In this document: positions 41,466-50,683 of the stretch, one piece after another
Layout of the letters: each line of letters opens with the position of its first letter
How positions within the stretch are numbered: the stretch's first letter is position 1
Origin: Coprinus comatus
Lineage: Eukaryota; Basidiomycota; Agaricomycetes; Agaricales; Agaricaceae
Assembly: GCA_034638255.1 (NCBI GenBank)
Contig: JAWPGT010000005.1
Location: forward strand, 62,001-126,000
DNA length: 64,000 nt
Reading direction: 5' to 3'
The notes under the pieces: model-generated
What the model was told of the DNA's origin: nothing
What the model saw: the letters and a program-made list of their open reading frames with translations, nothing else
Databases searched by the model: none
Translations under genes and position numbers: made by a program

Positions 41466-42460
41466 ATGTTCAGACGACGGATTCTCTCTTCCAGTAAGTC
41501 TTCTTGTTATTTTGTATTTGACTATTCTAACTCTATATAGTCCCCAAGCACCACAGGTCACTAGCCACAGAGGCACAACCCCAATCCATATCCAAAAAGT
41601 CTACAAAACCTCGCCTATCCACCTCCATTATTCTCAACCGTTCCCCCATCCTCACTCGCTCGCCAACTCCATTTGAACAAGCTTACTGGGCATACCAAGC
41701 CAGAATTCGACGCGCTCTCCACCAACCCTTCCCTTACGACTTTTATTTCAAGCAAGGTTCGCTTCTCGAGAGACGTTTCAACCTCGAAGAAAAAGAACGA
41801 GAAGCGGCCGCGTTTGGTCCTGAATTCGTAAATGAAGGCGATATCGACCCGCAGAAAGCAGAAGCTGATAAAGCCGCTGTTAAGCTGTTAGCACAGCAAG
41901 AAGGTGAAGGTGAAGCTTTGGCTCCTAGAGAACACCCATCGGACAAGTCGAACGACACGAAGAGCCTGGACCGTGCCGGTGAACGTAACCTATACCTTCT
42001 CCTCAACTCAACAGAGAATGGCAAGCAAATATGGCGGTTCCCTGAAGGAGGCGTAGAAAAGGGTGATCTATTACACCAGGTGTGCATTATTTTGAAAAGC
42101 ATTGCGATACAAGCTAATACTTCCTTTAGGCTGCCCAGAAAGACCTGCATGCTGAATGTGGTGAACAAATGGATAGCTGGATTGTTAGCCGGTGTCCCAT
42201 TGGACACTACAAACCACCGCAAGCCGATGCATCCGCTCCCGAGCCCGAGGCGAGTACTCATTAGAAAATTCTCCTCCCGTGACATCTCTTAATACTATTT
42301 ATAGAACATCGTTTTCTTCTACAAAGCCCATATCATGGCAGGCCAATGCAATCCTGCTGAAAATATCAAAGACTTTGCATGGCTAACCAAGCAAGAGATC
42401 GAACAACGCGTAGACAAGGAGTACTGGGAGAACGTTAAGGATATGCTTTCGGATTTCTAA
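41466..42460 (+). CDS. MRPL17: Mitochondrial large ribosomal subunit protein mL46
   Basis: NUDIX-fold mitoribosomal protein. Exons 41466-41493, 41541-42079, 42130-42249 and 42305-42460 give 280 codons. A basic N-terminus (MFRRRILSSIPKHHRSLATE) suits mitochondrial import. Family blocks are PTPFEQAYWAYQARIRRAL, WRFPEGGVEKGDLLHQAA and NIVFFYKAHIMAGQC. The degenerate NUDIX box lacks catalytic residues, as is usual for mL46. The C-terminal FAWLTKQEIEQRVDKEYW is also typical. Intron 3 (42250-42304) has a GC donor (GAG|GCGAGT); no GT donor nearby keeps the frame. Confidence 0.94.
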
Positions 42461-42518
42461 CCTCGTCGTGTTGTGATAATCTGCCTTGGTACCCATTCGC
42501 ATACTAATATTATGGATG

Positions 42519-42542
42519 ATATATATATATATATATATATAT
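42519..42542. repeat. (AT)n microsatellite between convergent genes
   Basis: About twelve AT units in the 109-bp gap between the stop codons of MRPL17 and NUC1. It may lie in either 3' UTR. Confidence 0.9.
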
Positions 42543-42569
42543 TGATCCTAGACTAAATGTAAATGGAGA

Positions 42570-44035
42570 CTATTTGGGTGCTCCAATTTTCTTGACATTC
42601 TTCCTGGCATCGTCAAATCTCCTCACAATAACCTCACACTTGGTTGTTTGGCAGATATGTTTTGAACCTGATTTGACTTCCTCTGAGAAGAGAGTCAAGC
42701 CGGCAGCACGTTCAACAGCGTCCACTATAGAATAAATTTCAGTACAGGCTTCACCTTCAATAAATTTAATCTCAACAAACCTGGAACGATGAAGTTCGTC
42801 AAAGGAGCATTATCTGGTATCACGTCATTGGGGAGTACGAAAGCTCCTGTAGAAATTTCCAGCTGGTTGGGGTTACTCGGCGAAGAAGGTTTTGAAGTTA
42901 AAACAACCTTCGCAAAATGTGTAGGTACGCCAACATTGGGTGGATTTCCAATCACTTCATGAGTCTAAACGAAAGATTGAGTTTGAGAATCGGAATTGAA
43001 TCTCATAAAAAGGGATAATACTCACCACACGCCACTTTCCGTCAGCCTCCTTCTTAGGTAGATATAGTGGTACAGTAAACACATAAACATCTTGGAAGTT
43101 GCCAGTAAGCCTTCGGCACCAATCTTCCAAATACGCCCAATAGTGTCGGTTAAACCCATCTCCAACCTGGGGCGCAATGTTCGACAGTAGGAACGTCTCA
43201 TTCATGGCTTCCTATATATAAAAACTAGCGTAAGCATCTATTGTCTTTATATATGCATTCCAATACCCACCTGAGAAATTTTAGCATCGGCAGCTGGTAC
43301 CCTAATAGATTCCGACATGATCAGCAAAAAAAAAAACGAAACCACAAAAATAGGAGGGAAAATTCTATGAGCTAAACTCACATATGTCCACGATCATATC
43401 CACTCCTAAAATAATCTTGCAACCTTGCACGGAACATAGCAGGTAACGATTCGTCTTCCTTAAACGTAGAATTCATTCTATCACCAGTAGATTCCGTCGA
43501 CTTTTCTACTTGTGACTTCCCCAACGAAGCAAGTGTTAAATGTTCTGCAGTCTAAACATCCAGAGTTAGAAGGAAAAAAAAACGCAGATGTGTGAACTGT
43601 GCGTACCCAAGCAGGATGCCTTAGTCGTCTATCATAAGCAGCAGCATACGCTTTCCTTTTAATCAAATCCGAGATAGGACCTATCTCCCAAAAGGTTTTA
43701 TCAGTTTGAGCACACCAAGTATTAAATGTCCAGAAACGTTGCTCACCAGGATTACCATACTTCAACACCGGAATATCAATCACTGAAATTTCTTCAGTGT
43801 CTATAAAGCCGGGTTTTCCACCACTTCCAACGTGGACAATGGAGGTAGAAGGAGTGACTGGCTTCTGAGTTGGAGGCTGGGTATGTGTTTGAACAGGTAC
43901 TAGTATAGGTCGCGTTGGAATAGCAGCAACTTGTTGATTCTTCCGGCTTGTCACAGCAGCAGCTATACCTCCTCCAAGAAGAGCACCAGCAGTAAAGACA
44001 GCAGCGTGTACCACAGCGGACCCGGGCATTGTCAT
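42570..44035 (-). CDS. NUC1: Mitochondrial nuclease, endonuclease G family
   Basis: DNA/RNA non-specific beta-beta-alpha-metal nuclease of the mitochondrial inner membrane or intermembrane space, with roles in mtDNA degradation and apoptosis-like death. Exons 43607-44035, 43382-43551, 43271-43301, 43026-43211, 42781-42964 and 42570-42724 give 384 codons. The active-site motif GYDRGHMVPAADA is intact, with the general-base His. The metal-binding Asn lies in LLSNIAPQVG. An N-terminal hydrophobic segment (VVHAAVFTAGALLGGGIAAAV) acts as membrane anchor or sorting signal. The start is the first of two close ATGs (44035, 44029). Intron 2 (80 nt) contains a T12 run. Confidence 0.95.
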
Positions 44036-44635
44036 ACAGTATAAGTCGTAAAAGAGTCTACGGATCAACGTGTTCCAATTTTGGCAGGAAATAGTTTAAT
44101 TCCGGTCAGGTGATTGGGTATAGAGTGTAATATCATTTTGTTGAATTAAGGATGTACAGATCTATGGGTGGCCGAATCAATCGACACTCCAATGCAGCCA
44201 AGAGATGAAGAAAGCCCTTTCAGTAATTACATGAACCATTCAAAGTTTTGAAGGGGAGATTACGAAAAGAACGTGGTTGGAAACAAGTAACAAGGAGCAT
44301 AGAATTTACGAGCAACGGATGTACAGTAATAGGAGAGGGAAGGTGTTCTGCTGGGTGATTCCACTAAGAATGATGAGAGACGGAGAATAAATGAAGGAGA
44401 GTGTAAGCCCTTGCTTCACCAGAAGAAGGAAAAGTATCTCAGCGGAAGAGACATGCATCATACTAACCGCCAAGAGTATACAGAATATACCAAGACAAGA
44501 GAACATTCAAAGAGATGAAAGATGAAAAGAATAAACTGCCAAGCGACAGAATTGATTATACTACGCTAGAGCTTTCAATCGCCCCGTCCATCATCTCCAG
44601 TGAGGCTATCTGAACGACCTGAAACCCTCTAGCAA
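44036..44635. other. Gene-free spacer between NUC1 and PIN4
   Basis: 600 bp with no supportable coding sequence. It must hold the NUC1 promoter and the PIN4 3' UTR. One perfect ATGATGA sits near 44370 but has no D box at snoRNA spacing. Confidence 0.4.
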
Positions 44636-46386
44636 TCAGACTTCTAGTGGCTCGTAAGTGGTAGCATCAAGCACACCTCTGGTTTGCGTGTTTTCTACAA
44701 GCGTGTTCCTGCTTTCTCTTCTGGCAAATCCTCCGACGCCGGGGCCACGTGGTTGACGAACAACATTATTCAAAGACTCATGTCCGCTTCCGTTCAAAGC
44801 CGCAGAACCAATTGATGAGGGAAGGCTCGGAACAGGAGGAATAGAGCTACCAAATGGACTTCCGTTGGAGAACAAGGAACTGAATCCATTGGAGACTCTG
44901 CGAGAAGGTGAAGCAATGGTAGCATAGCCCTCGCGAATGTTACCATTGGAAGCCCGGGGATGAAGGCGTGGGGCCTGGGAGTGCAGGGTCTTCATGTCAG
45001 GCATGGACTTCTTTACTCGTAAGGACTGGGCGGCGGAGGAAACATGGCTTGTGGGTGAGAGATAGGCAGCAGAAGGAGCGCGGGTGAGAGTATGAACGCG
45101 TTGGGTGGATTGCTGTTGCTAAATGACAAATGAGTTACCAAAAGCAGTTAGCATTAAGATCAGCCTTGGTCGAAATTTGTCAACGCGTACCTTTTGAGGA
45201 TCGATGCGGGTCACAACAGCATACCGTTCCTCTCCCTCTCCAATTGAATAATGATACACACCAAGTTTTTGGGCAACAAGGTGCACCACTCGCCTCTGCT
45301 TGGGGCTGAGGGATCTGGAAAATGCGAGCTCATCACGCATGTGATCATCTTTGAATAATAATATCCTAGAATAGATCTCCAAAGTAGAAGGATCATTCAT
45401 GTCAAGCTCAGTGGAAGCCTTCTCAGATACACTCGGGGTGGCAGGTGGTTGTGGGATTGGCGCCGCAGGGGCAGAATTGATACCCAAGCCATACTGGGGA
45501 GTTGGCATAGGAGGAGGAGAGTACTGGTAGCTCGAGGTGAACGAACGTGGGCTGAAAGTTGAAGAGAGCGCCGATCCATAGTCCTCGTAGAGTTGATTTA
45601 TATTGGATTGCTGGTGTTGTTGGGCCTGCTGCTCCTTTTCGAGCTGCATGGATCGCATCCGGCGGATGGCCTTTTCTCGCTCGATTCTTTCTTTCTCACC
45701 TGCCTGTAATACTTTCTTGTACTCGACACGGAGTTTGCGTCCTTCGACATCGAAGCCATTCAGGGCAGCGACGACTGCATCTGCGTCGCTTGACTGGCGG
45801 AAGTTGGCAAAGGCCAGACCACGGAATGAGCCTGCCTGATCCAAGTGGTAATTGAAGGCGTAAGGAGTGGGAATGGACAGGGATTCCTGAAAAGAAAGAA
45901 ATTAGTACCTGGGACGATGAACTAACTGGCGAGACTGACTATTATGCCGAGAAGAGTTTCACGTTTGACATTGAAAGGTATATTCTTAATAACAATGGCT
46001 GTAGGGATGATTTCGTCATCTGCGCTCTGGGCAGTGATGACCGTGGGCATTTGGGGTGGGTTGAGATGGCCCATGGGAGGAGAGCCCCCGGCAGACGAAA
46101 AGTCGGAGTTGTTTTGAGGTGACAGTGAGCGTCCATCGGCCGAAGTGGATTCGAGCCATTGCTGGGACAGGTCAGAGAGGATGGTGGGGCAGAGAAGAGG
46201 ATGGCCTACCGAGGGCAAACCAGCGCGAAGAGCAGGCTTTGACTTGAGGGGAGAAGGGCCGAGGCTTAGAGGATTATAGGCTGGAGAGGTGTTGAAGTGG
46301 TACTGCTGCCTGTCGTAATCATAAGAGTCGTGGATGCGTTGTGAGCTGATAGAGAGGGAGGAGAGATCTGGTGGAGAGTTGGACAT
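44636..46386 (-). CDS. PIN4: RRM and R3H domain RNA-binding protein, Pin4/Cip2-like
   Basis: Cytoplasmic post-transcriptional regulator related to yeast Pin4 and fission yeast Cip1/Cip2, involved in stress and DNA-damage mRNA control. Exons 45940-46386, 45191-45886 and 44636-45118 give 541 codons. The RRM spans about residues 130-215 with RNP2 AIVIKNIPF and RNP1 RGLAFANF, split by intron 1. The R3H domain lies near residues 310-375 with SPKQRRVVHLVAQKL. Flanks are disordered and rich in Ser/Pro, including many SP/TP sites that could be phosphorylated. Intron 2 is 72 nt. The start at 46386 is the only upstream Met, with a stretch of over 800 bp before the next gene. Confidence 0.9.
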
Positions 46387-47198
46387 GGTTGCTCGTAAGA
46401 GAAAGTGGCCGTCACTCTTTGTTGACGCCTGCTTATCACGGTCACACAGCTACTTTACATACGACTATCGACTCCCACTGATCACTGCCGGCTTCAGCGG
46501 TGCTATCACTGAACACATCTCAATCACATCCCCCAGTCTTCCAGAGTGATCCCACGGCCCACGCGCCCTCCGAACATCCGGCGACGACTTCGGCGACAGT
46601 CCTCCTCTCTCCAACTTCTCCCTTGACGGTCTTTGCCGAATACATGTCGCCGGCAGCCTTGTCGACGTCCACACTGCTAGTGTTGGTCTAGGCACAGACG
46701 GCATCAGGTGTTTTGAGTCACTAGGCAAACATAAGAACAAGTAACTTGAATGAATCAGTATGAACAGCAACCTTCTGGTTGGCAAAGGGCCAGGAACAAG
46801 GCGCAATGAAGAAGGTGGTGCTCTGCGTGGCATGGAAGGCTGTATATCTGTATCCTACATTCACACCAATGTTTATTCCAGAGAATTTATTTGCGTACCA
46901 AATTTAACGAACGGTGTAATCAAACAGCCAGTGCCTGAATGGTTTTTAATTATCTAACGTTGTGGCGGCTTCTAGCCTGCAAACGTGTATTGGATCAGCG
47001 GTCTGTTTGCAAACTGTAAGCTCAGTCCCAAACCTTGCAAGGAGCGACAAGAAGGAATCTAAAGCCAACTGCCCAACGCCGAGAGTGGTGGAACACCGTC
47101 ACTATGTAGTCCCATGATCAGTGTTCCCTTGGCGATGAGGTCGAAATATATCCATTTCTGATTAGCATATTATACATGATCCTTATCATACACCACAG
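46387..47198. other. Long spacer upstream of PIN4
   Basis: 812 bp, the longest stretch without a recognised gene. The first 300 bp are GC-richer and open in several frames (for example 46465-46833 on the minus strand), but none resembles a known protein. The part from 46970 to 47160 has several short self-complementary stretches and could encode a structured RNA. The simplest reading is a long PIN4 5' UTR and promoter plus the FES1 3' UTR. Confidence 0.35.
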
Positions 47199-48717
47199 TC
47201 AACGAAGTCTCTGCAACAGTGAACTCAACTCTGCTGGCGCAAACCCCCATCGCCGGATCAAATTCCCGTTGCCACCAGCTTCTCTCCTTTCTTTGTCAAT
47301 CCATGCCTTCATCTTTGTCCTTTGCTCCGCGGTAAAATTCCTGCGGCACGAGACCGCATAGGTAAAAAGCAAGCTTAATCTCAATCAGCCAAGTTGTTGG
47401 GAAGATCGGATATCAACACGGCTCACTGTATTGCCTTTTCTTCAAAGTCCAGGTCAGGAACGTCGTTCTCCCCGTCCTCACCGTATGGCAGTGGATTTGT
47501 TACTGCATTAACCACAGCTTCAATGATATCATAGTCAACAAACGCTTCTAGAGCGATCTCAGTTGTATCACTTCGTGTTGTATCTCTCAGATGAGCTGCA
47601 TGCGAAGTTGGCATGAATGGGTGTATGAATAGGTACATTGTTCGTTGTGTTCGGTTGGTTTGAAACGTATCCAGATCCAGCTGCAGTGCCCGTCCTTGGG
47701 GCCGAGGTTCTGGGATTCGGGCGAACGGTAAGTGGTGCAGATGAAATTGCTATGCTGCCATTTCTCGCTGCTATTCGGCTGCTTGTAGTCACTGGTGGTC
47801 TAACAGCGGGCTGCGGTGCCATTCGCAACGCCGGTGTAGAATTTAGGTTTGTAGGTAGAATAACAGTATTCAAGAGATATGCTGTCTTTCTCCGGACAGC
47901 AATATCAGGGTCTGAATATGAAATAAGAATTGAGCACTAATAAATGATTCAACTTAGCGAATGATTTTTTGATACCTTGCAACGCATCTCGTAGTCGTAC
48001 CCACCCATTAACCTCTATTCTGCAAAGCGCCTGAACAGCTCGCGCATTGTGTTTCACGAGGCCAGAAATTGCGTAAATTGTTTTTGCTCTGGCCTCACGT
48101 GTTGATAATGGTGAGGGGGAAAGGAAGCTAAATAGTGTTGGTAATGGATCACAGGTAAAATACTGCCAATGATGATCAACGCTTCCGAGAGACGGACAAA
48201 GTGAGACATCATATCAACGTACTGCATCTTGCGCAGCGGGATTATTCTGCACGGCAGTTCCAATTACCCATAATGCTTGGACCCTTATATCGTTTGTCGA
48301 GTTGGCAGACGTCAAGAGAGAATTGAGGGGTCTCCAGAGATTCATTTTTTGTAGGTCTGTAAACCATTGTCACATATATGCTGAAGGTACATTATATTTC
48401 ACTCACCGTTTGCATTGTCAATATTCTCAATTAACTACGAAGAAATGTTTGGGAATAGGCGCTCTTATATCATTTCAAGTACACACCATCTCTAGATGAT
48501 CCAATGCAGCTGTCCTTTCACCTTCATATTTGCTAGGATCAATAGCAACGGCTATATACTCTTTCATTAGTTCAGAGTCTGGTTTATCCAGTATCACGTC
48601 AGTGATAGCAGGATCCAGTCTCTGTGGTGGCGAACCCGAGGTCCCAGTTCCATCATTGGAGGCGTTGGGATCCCGAGGCGTTGAGTTTTCGATCGACCAG
48701 CGGAGAAGCGAGTCCAT
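47199..48717 (-). CDS. FES1: Hsp70 nucleotide exchange factor Fes1, with a one-base frame break
   Basis: Armadillo-type exchange factor for cytosolic Hsp70 (HspBP1 family), needed for clearing misfolded proteins. Exons 48487-48717, 48407-48434, 48223-48356, 47976-48162, 47427-47911 and 47199-47373. Family sequence is clear: MDSLLRWSIENS, ALDHLEMLIENIDNAN, LQALWVIGTAVQ-like VQALWVIGTAVQNNPAAQ, ARAVQALCRIEVNGW and VRRKTAYLLNTVILPT. The C-terminal half reads NPLPYGEDGENDVPDLDFEE and MKAWIDKERREA. The exon sum is 1240 nt, one base too many for 413 codons. The surplus lies near 47600, where HAN must continue as SHAAHLRD (see findings). The insert of about 60 residues rich in Thr/Ala/Pro before that point is longer than in most homologues. 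Confidence 0.88.
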
Positions 48718-48883
48718 TCTTCACGTTGTATGGTGTGGGAGTGGTAGTAGAAGAGTAATAGGCTGTGGAGATCGAGAAGAGATGAGATCTACTTTCATTT
48801 AAAGCGATATATATTTGATCAGTGACGCTTGGAATTACTTATTGCCTCCTGATTGTCCCTCTCGCCTAGAAGTGATTGGCAGT

Positions 48884-48889
48884 CACGTG
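48884..48889. promoter_or_regulatory. CACGTG E-box between FES1 and the snoRNA host transcript
   Basis: CACGTG (context AGTCACGTGG), followed by a T10 tract and a pyrimidine-rich stretch resembling fungal ribosomal-protein-type promoters. It is placed to serve both FES1 and the plus-strand non-coding transcript. Confidence 0.4.
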
Positions 48890-48993
48890 GACGAGGTCAG
48901 CTGGGTTTAAATTCCTTTCATTTTTTTTTTCCGTTCTGCTCTTTTCTTCTCATCGACAAACTCAACATCGTGAGTACGCTTTTCGTTATTCAG

Positions 48994-49086
48994 ATCTAGT
49001 GATGATCCAACTATCATACCATACTTTACCAAGTTCCGATAATTCATGATGGAATACTTTATTGATTTCAGCCTTGTCTGATCTTC
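48994..49086 (+). ncRNA. Candidate C/D box snoRNA with 18S rRNA guide
   Basis: C box GTGATGA at 48999-49005 and D box CTGA at 49078-49081, with C'-like ATGATGG at 49046-49052 and D'-like CCGA at 49036-49039. The 11 nt TTTCAGCCTTG (49066-49076) immediately before the D box are perfectly complementary to CAAGGCTGAAA of fungal 18S rRNA, just upstream of the universal CTTAAAGGAATTGACGG. The D+5 rule predicts methylation of the first G in CAAGG. From memory, yeast Gm1126 (guided by snR41) lies in this segment. AGA/TCT can pair as a short terminal stem. The box spacing, rRNA match and intronic position agree; expression is untested. Confidence 0.65.
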
Positions 49087-49183
49087 TCAAATCTTGTTTG
49101 CCTTTGCTACCATTGTACTGACCATTCTACTCTTACAGATCCCTCATTCGCGTACCGCACTTGTGAGTTGTCTACTTCAAAAT

Positions 49184-49302
49184 TCAAAATGATGATACTT
49201 TTCGATGGGCGGACACAACGCCCCGAACCCATACCAAAGTCTCCTCATGTACAATTGGAGGCGGGTGAGGTGCTTGTTGAAATGCATCGATTCCTGATTA
49301 CC
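49184..49302 (+). ncRNA. Candidate C/D box snoRNA, target unknown
   Basis: Perfect C box ATGATGA at 49189-49195 and D box CTGA at 49294-49297 in the second intron of the host transcript. Flanking TTCAAA before the C box and CTTTGCAAAA after the D box could pair in part. I could not match the sequence before the D box (GAAATGCATCGATTC) to rRNA from memory. It may be an orphan guide or use its D' element (near CCGA at about 49223). Confidence 0.45.
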
Positions 49303-49470
49303 TTTGCAAAATTGCATGTTGTCTTTTGCTCAAGGCTAATATCTTTTCAGGTAATATTTGCAATATTTTCTGTCTTTAGTAGTAATTCATCAATACAATG
49401 TTGTTGACTTGTTCACGACGATGCTAGGAAAACTAAGTGCTATACCGAAAAGACCCAATGAGTTTATGAC

Positions 49471-50369
49471 TCAGGTGGATCCGCCATTAATTGGACGATA
49501 ATGGTTCATGAGTTGGACCTTGAAAGCTAGAGTTGTGTTGGGAGGATATACACTTGTGGTGTGCAGAGTTGAACATACCTTCTGGATTGCCCCAGTGGGC
49601 AGCGGCATCCGGATTAAGCGGCGAAGCATTATTGGGTTCTGGCACATGGTCAACCTAAAAAAAAATGAATAGACGATGTTTCAAGAGAACATACCGCCAA
49701 GAAGTGATTGCAATGACAATAGGATAGTTTGAACACTGTATACAGCAGACCATTTGTCCTGAACGACTAATTAGTCATAAGCACAGGCTGATTAGCTCAC
49801 ACCACGAACCTGTAGGATATCTAGGCATATTGCGCCACTGTTAATGTCGAAGTTGGGGTGGTAACAAGGCGTTTCGAATTTGATCGTAGGGGCAACGTAT
49901 GGGTAGTTGGAAGGGAAAGAAATGGATATTTTGAAGGTAAGGCCGGCATAGATCTGCATACAGCCAGGTTCAAGTTGGTTGTCACTGTCTTTCTCAAGTA
50001 CCACTCACTGTCTCTGGTGGCCCTTCTATTGTACCGATCCATTCAAATAGGTTACCGTCATTTTTTGGGAAAGCGGACTGTGAGGTCGGTCAGTACCAGT
50101 GCCAGGGACGAACATCGAGCATACAATTCCGGGAGATGATGACATCTAGATGTCAGTGAGCAATAGTACACTAATGTATAAGATATATGCGTACCATCAA
50201 GGTCATTAATTCATTACTGAGTCTGGTTCATTGTCATTGTCAATGTGGCTCTCTGCACAGAGAGGAGGACTGACCGTTTCGCAACACTGCCAGCTCCCTG
50301 TTGTGTAGAGCTCTGACTGCTAGACTTTGCGGGCGGGCGAGAAGCCAAGGGAGAAGTGAGTTGGTCCAT
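49471..50369 (-). CDS. UBC11: Ubiquitin-conjugating enzyme E2 C (APC/C E2)
   Basis: UBE2C/UbcH10/Ubc11-type E2 that initiates ubiquitin chains with the anaphase-promoting complex. Eight exons: 50275-50369, 50195-50216, 50125-50145, 50009-50077, 49810-49953, 49695-49758, 49579-49638, 49471-49526. They give 176 codons, close to the usual 179. The catalytic Cys lies in SGAICLDILQDKWS, after the HPN motif CYHPNFD. NELMTLMMSSSPGISAFP and GEPNNASPLN-type SLLGEPNNASPLNPDAAA are diagnostic of the UBE2C group. The N-terminal extension of about 30 Ser/Gln-rich residues is typical and regulatory. Exons 2 and 3 are 22 and 21 nt. A CACGTG lies upstream at 50432. Confidence 0.95.
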
Positions 50370-50683
50370 GGCAAGGGAGAGTAAGCTGTGGTGGGCAGCG
50401 TGCTGTGTTCAAATTGAACGCGTTGAGGGGTCACGTGGGGGCATATATGTTACACGGGGACAAGGCGTGTGGGTGGAAGGGATGGCAGGGAGGGGTGGAG
50501 AAAGCATAATAGAGTTACGGACAGATAAACCCAACTAATCACACCGCCAGTGCACCAGATGCAGCTGATTGCTCTTCTGACAACGCGCAAAGGGAGGGTC
50601 TAGCGTGGGAATGCTCTACGGCAATGACGGACGAGTACAGCACATACCACTTGTAATCCATCTCCTTCTCCGCCCTGGGCACA
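50370..50683. promoter_or_regulatory. UBC11/EDE1 divergent promoter with CACGTG at 50432-50437
   Basis: 314 bp between divergent starts. It contains CACGTG at 50432-50437 (context GGTCACGTGGGG), and the central part is GC- and purine-rich. No ORF is worth calling. It belongs to the recurrent E-box series. Confidence 0.45.

Larger units (their letters stand above)
48940..49390 (+). ncRNA. Non-coding snoRNA host transcript (inferred exons and introns)
   Basis: No meaningful ORF, but intron signals are strong. An exon ending at 48969 is followed by GTGAGT, with acceptor CTCTTACAG ending at 49138. A 24-nt exon (49139-49162) is followed by GTGAGT at 49163 and acceptor CTTTTCAG ending at 49350. 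Each of the two introns (169 and 188 nt, about three times the local norm) carries a C box and a D box. The D box ends about 50-57 nt before the acceptor, the spacing typical of intronic snoRNAs. The transcript limits are guesses. The region lies between the divergent start of FES1 and the 3' end of UBC11. Confidence 0.5.

Noticed and set aside
44370..44620. Perfect ATGATGA with downstream CTGA, possible C/D snoRNA
   Set aside because: The boxes are about 240 nt apart, far beyond snoRNA spacing, with no terminal stem or long intron around them.
44751..44756. CACGTG in the PIN4 coding exon
   Set aside because: It lies inside a coding exon rather than a promoter, so it was not counted as a regulatory site.
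46465..46833. 122-codon minus-strand open frame upstream of PIN4
   Set aside because: It is Arg/Pro/Ser-rich with no recognisable domain, no codon pattern like the neighbours and no supporting splice sites.
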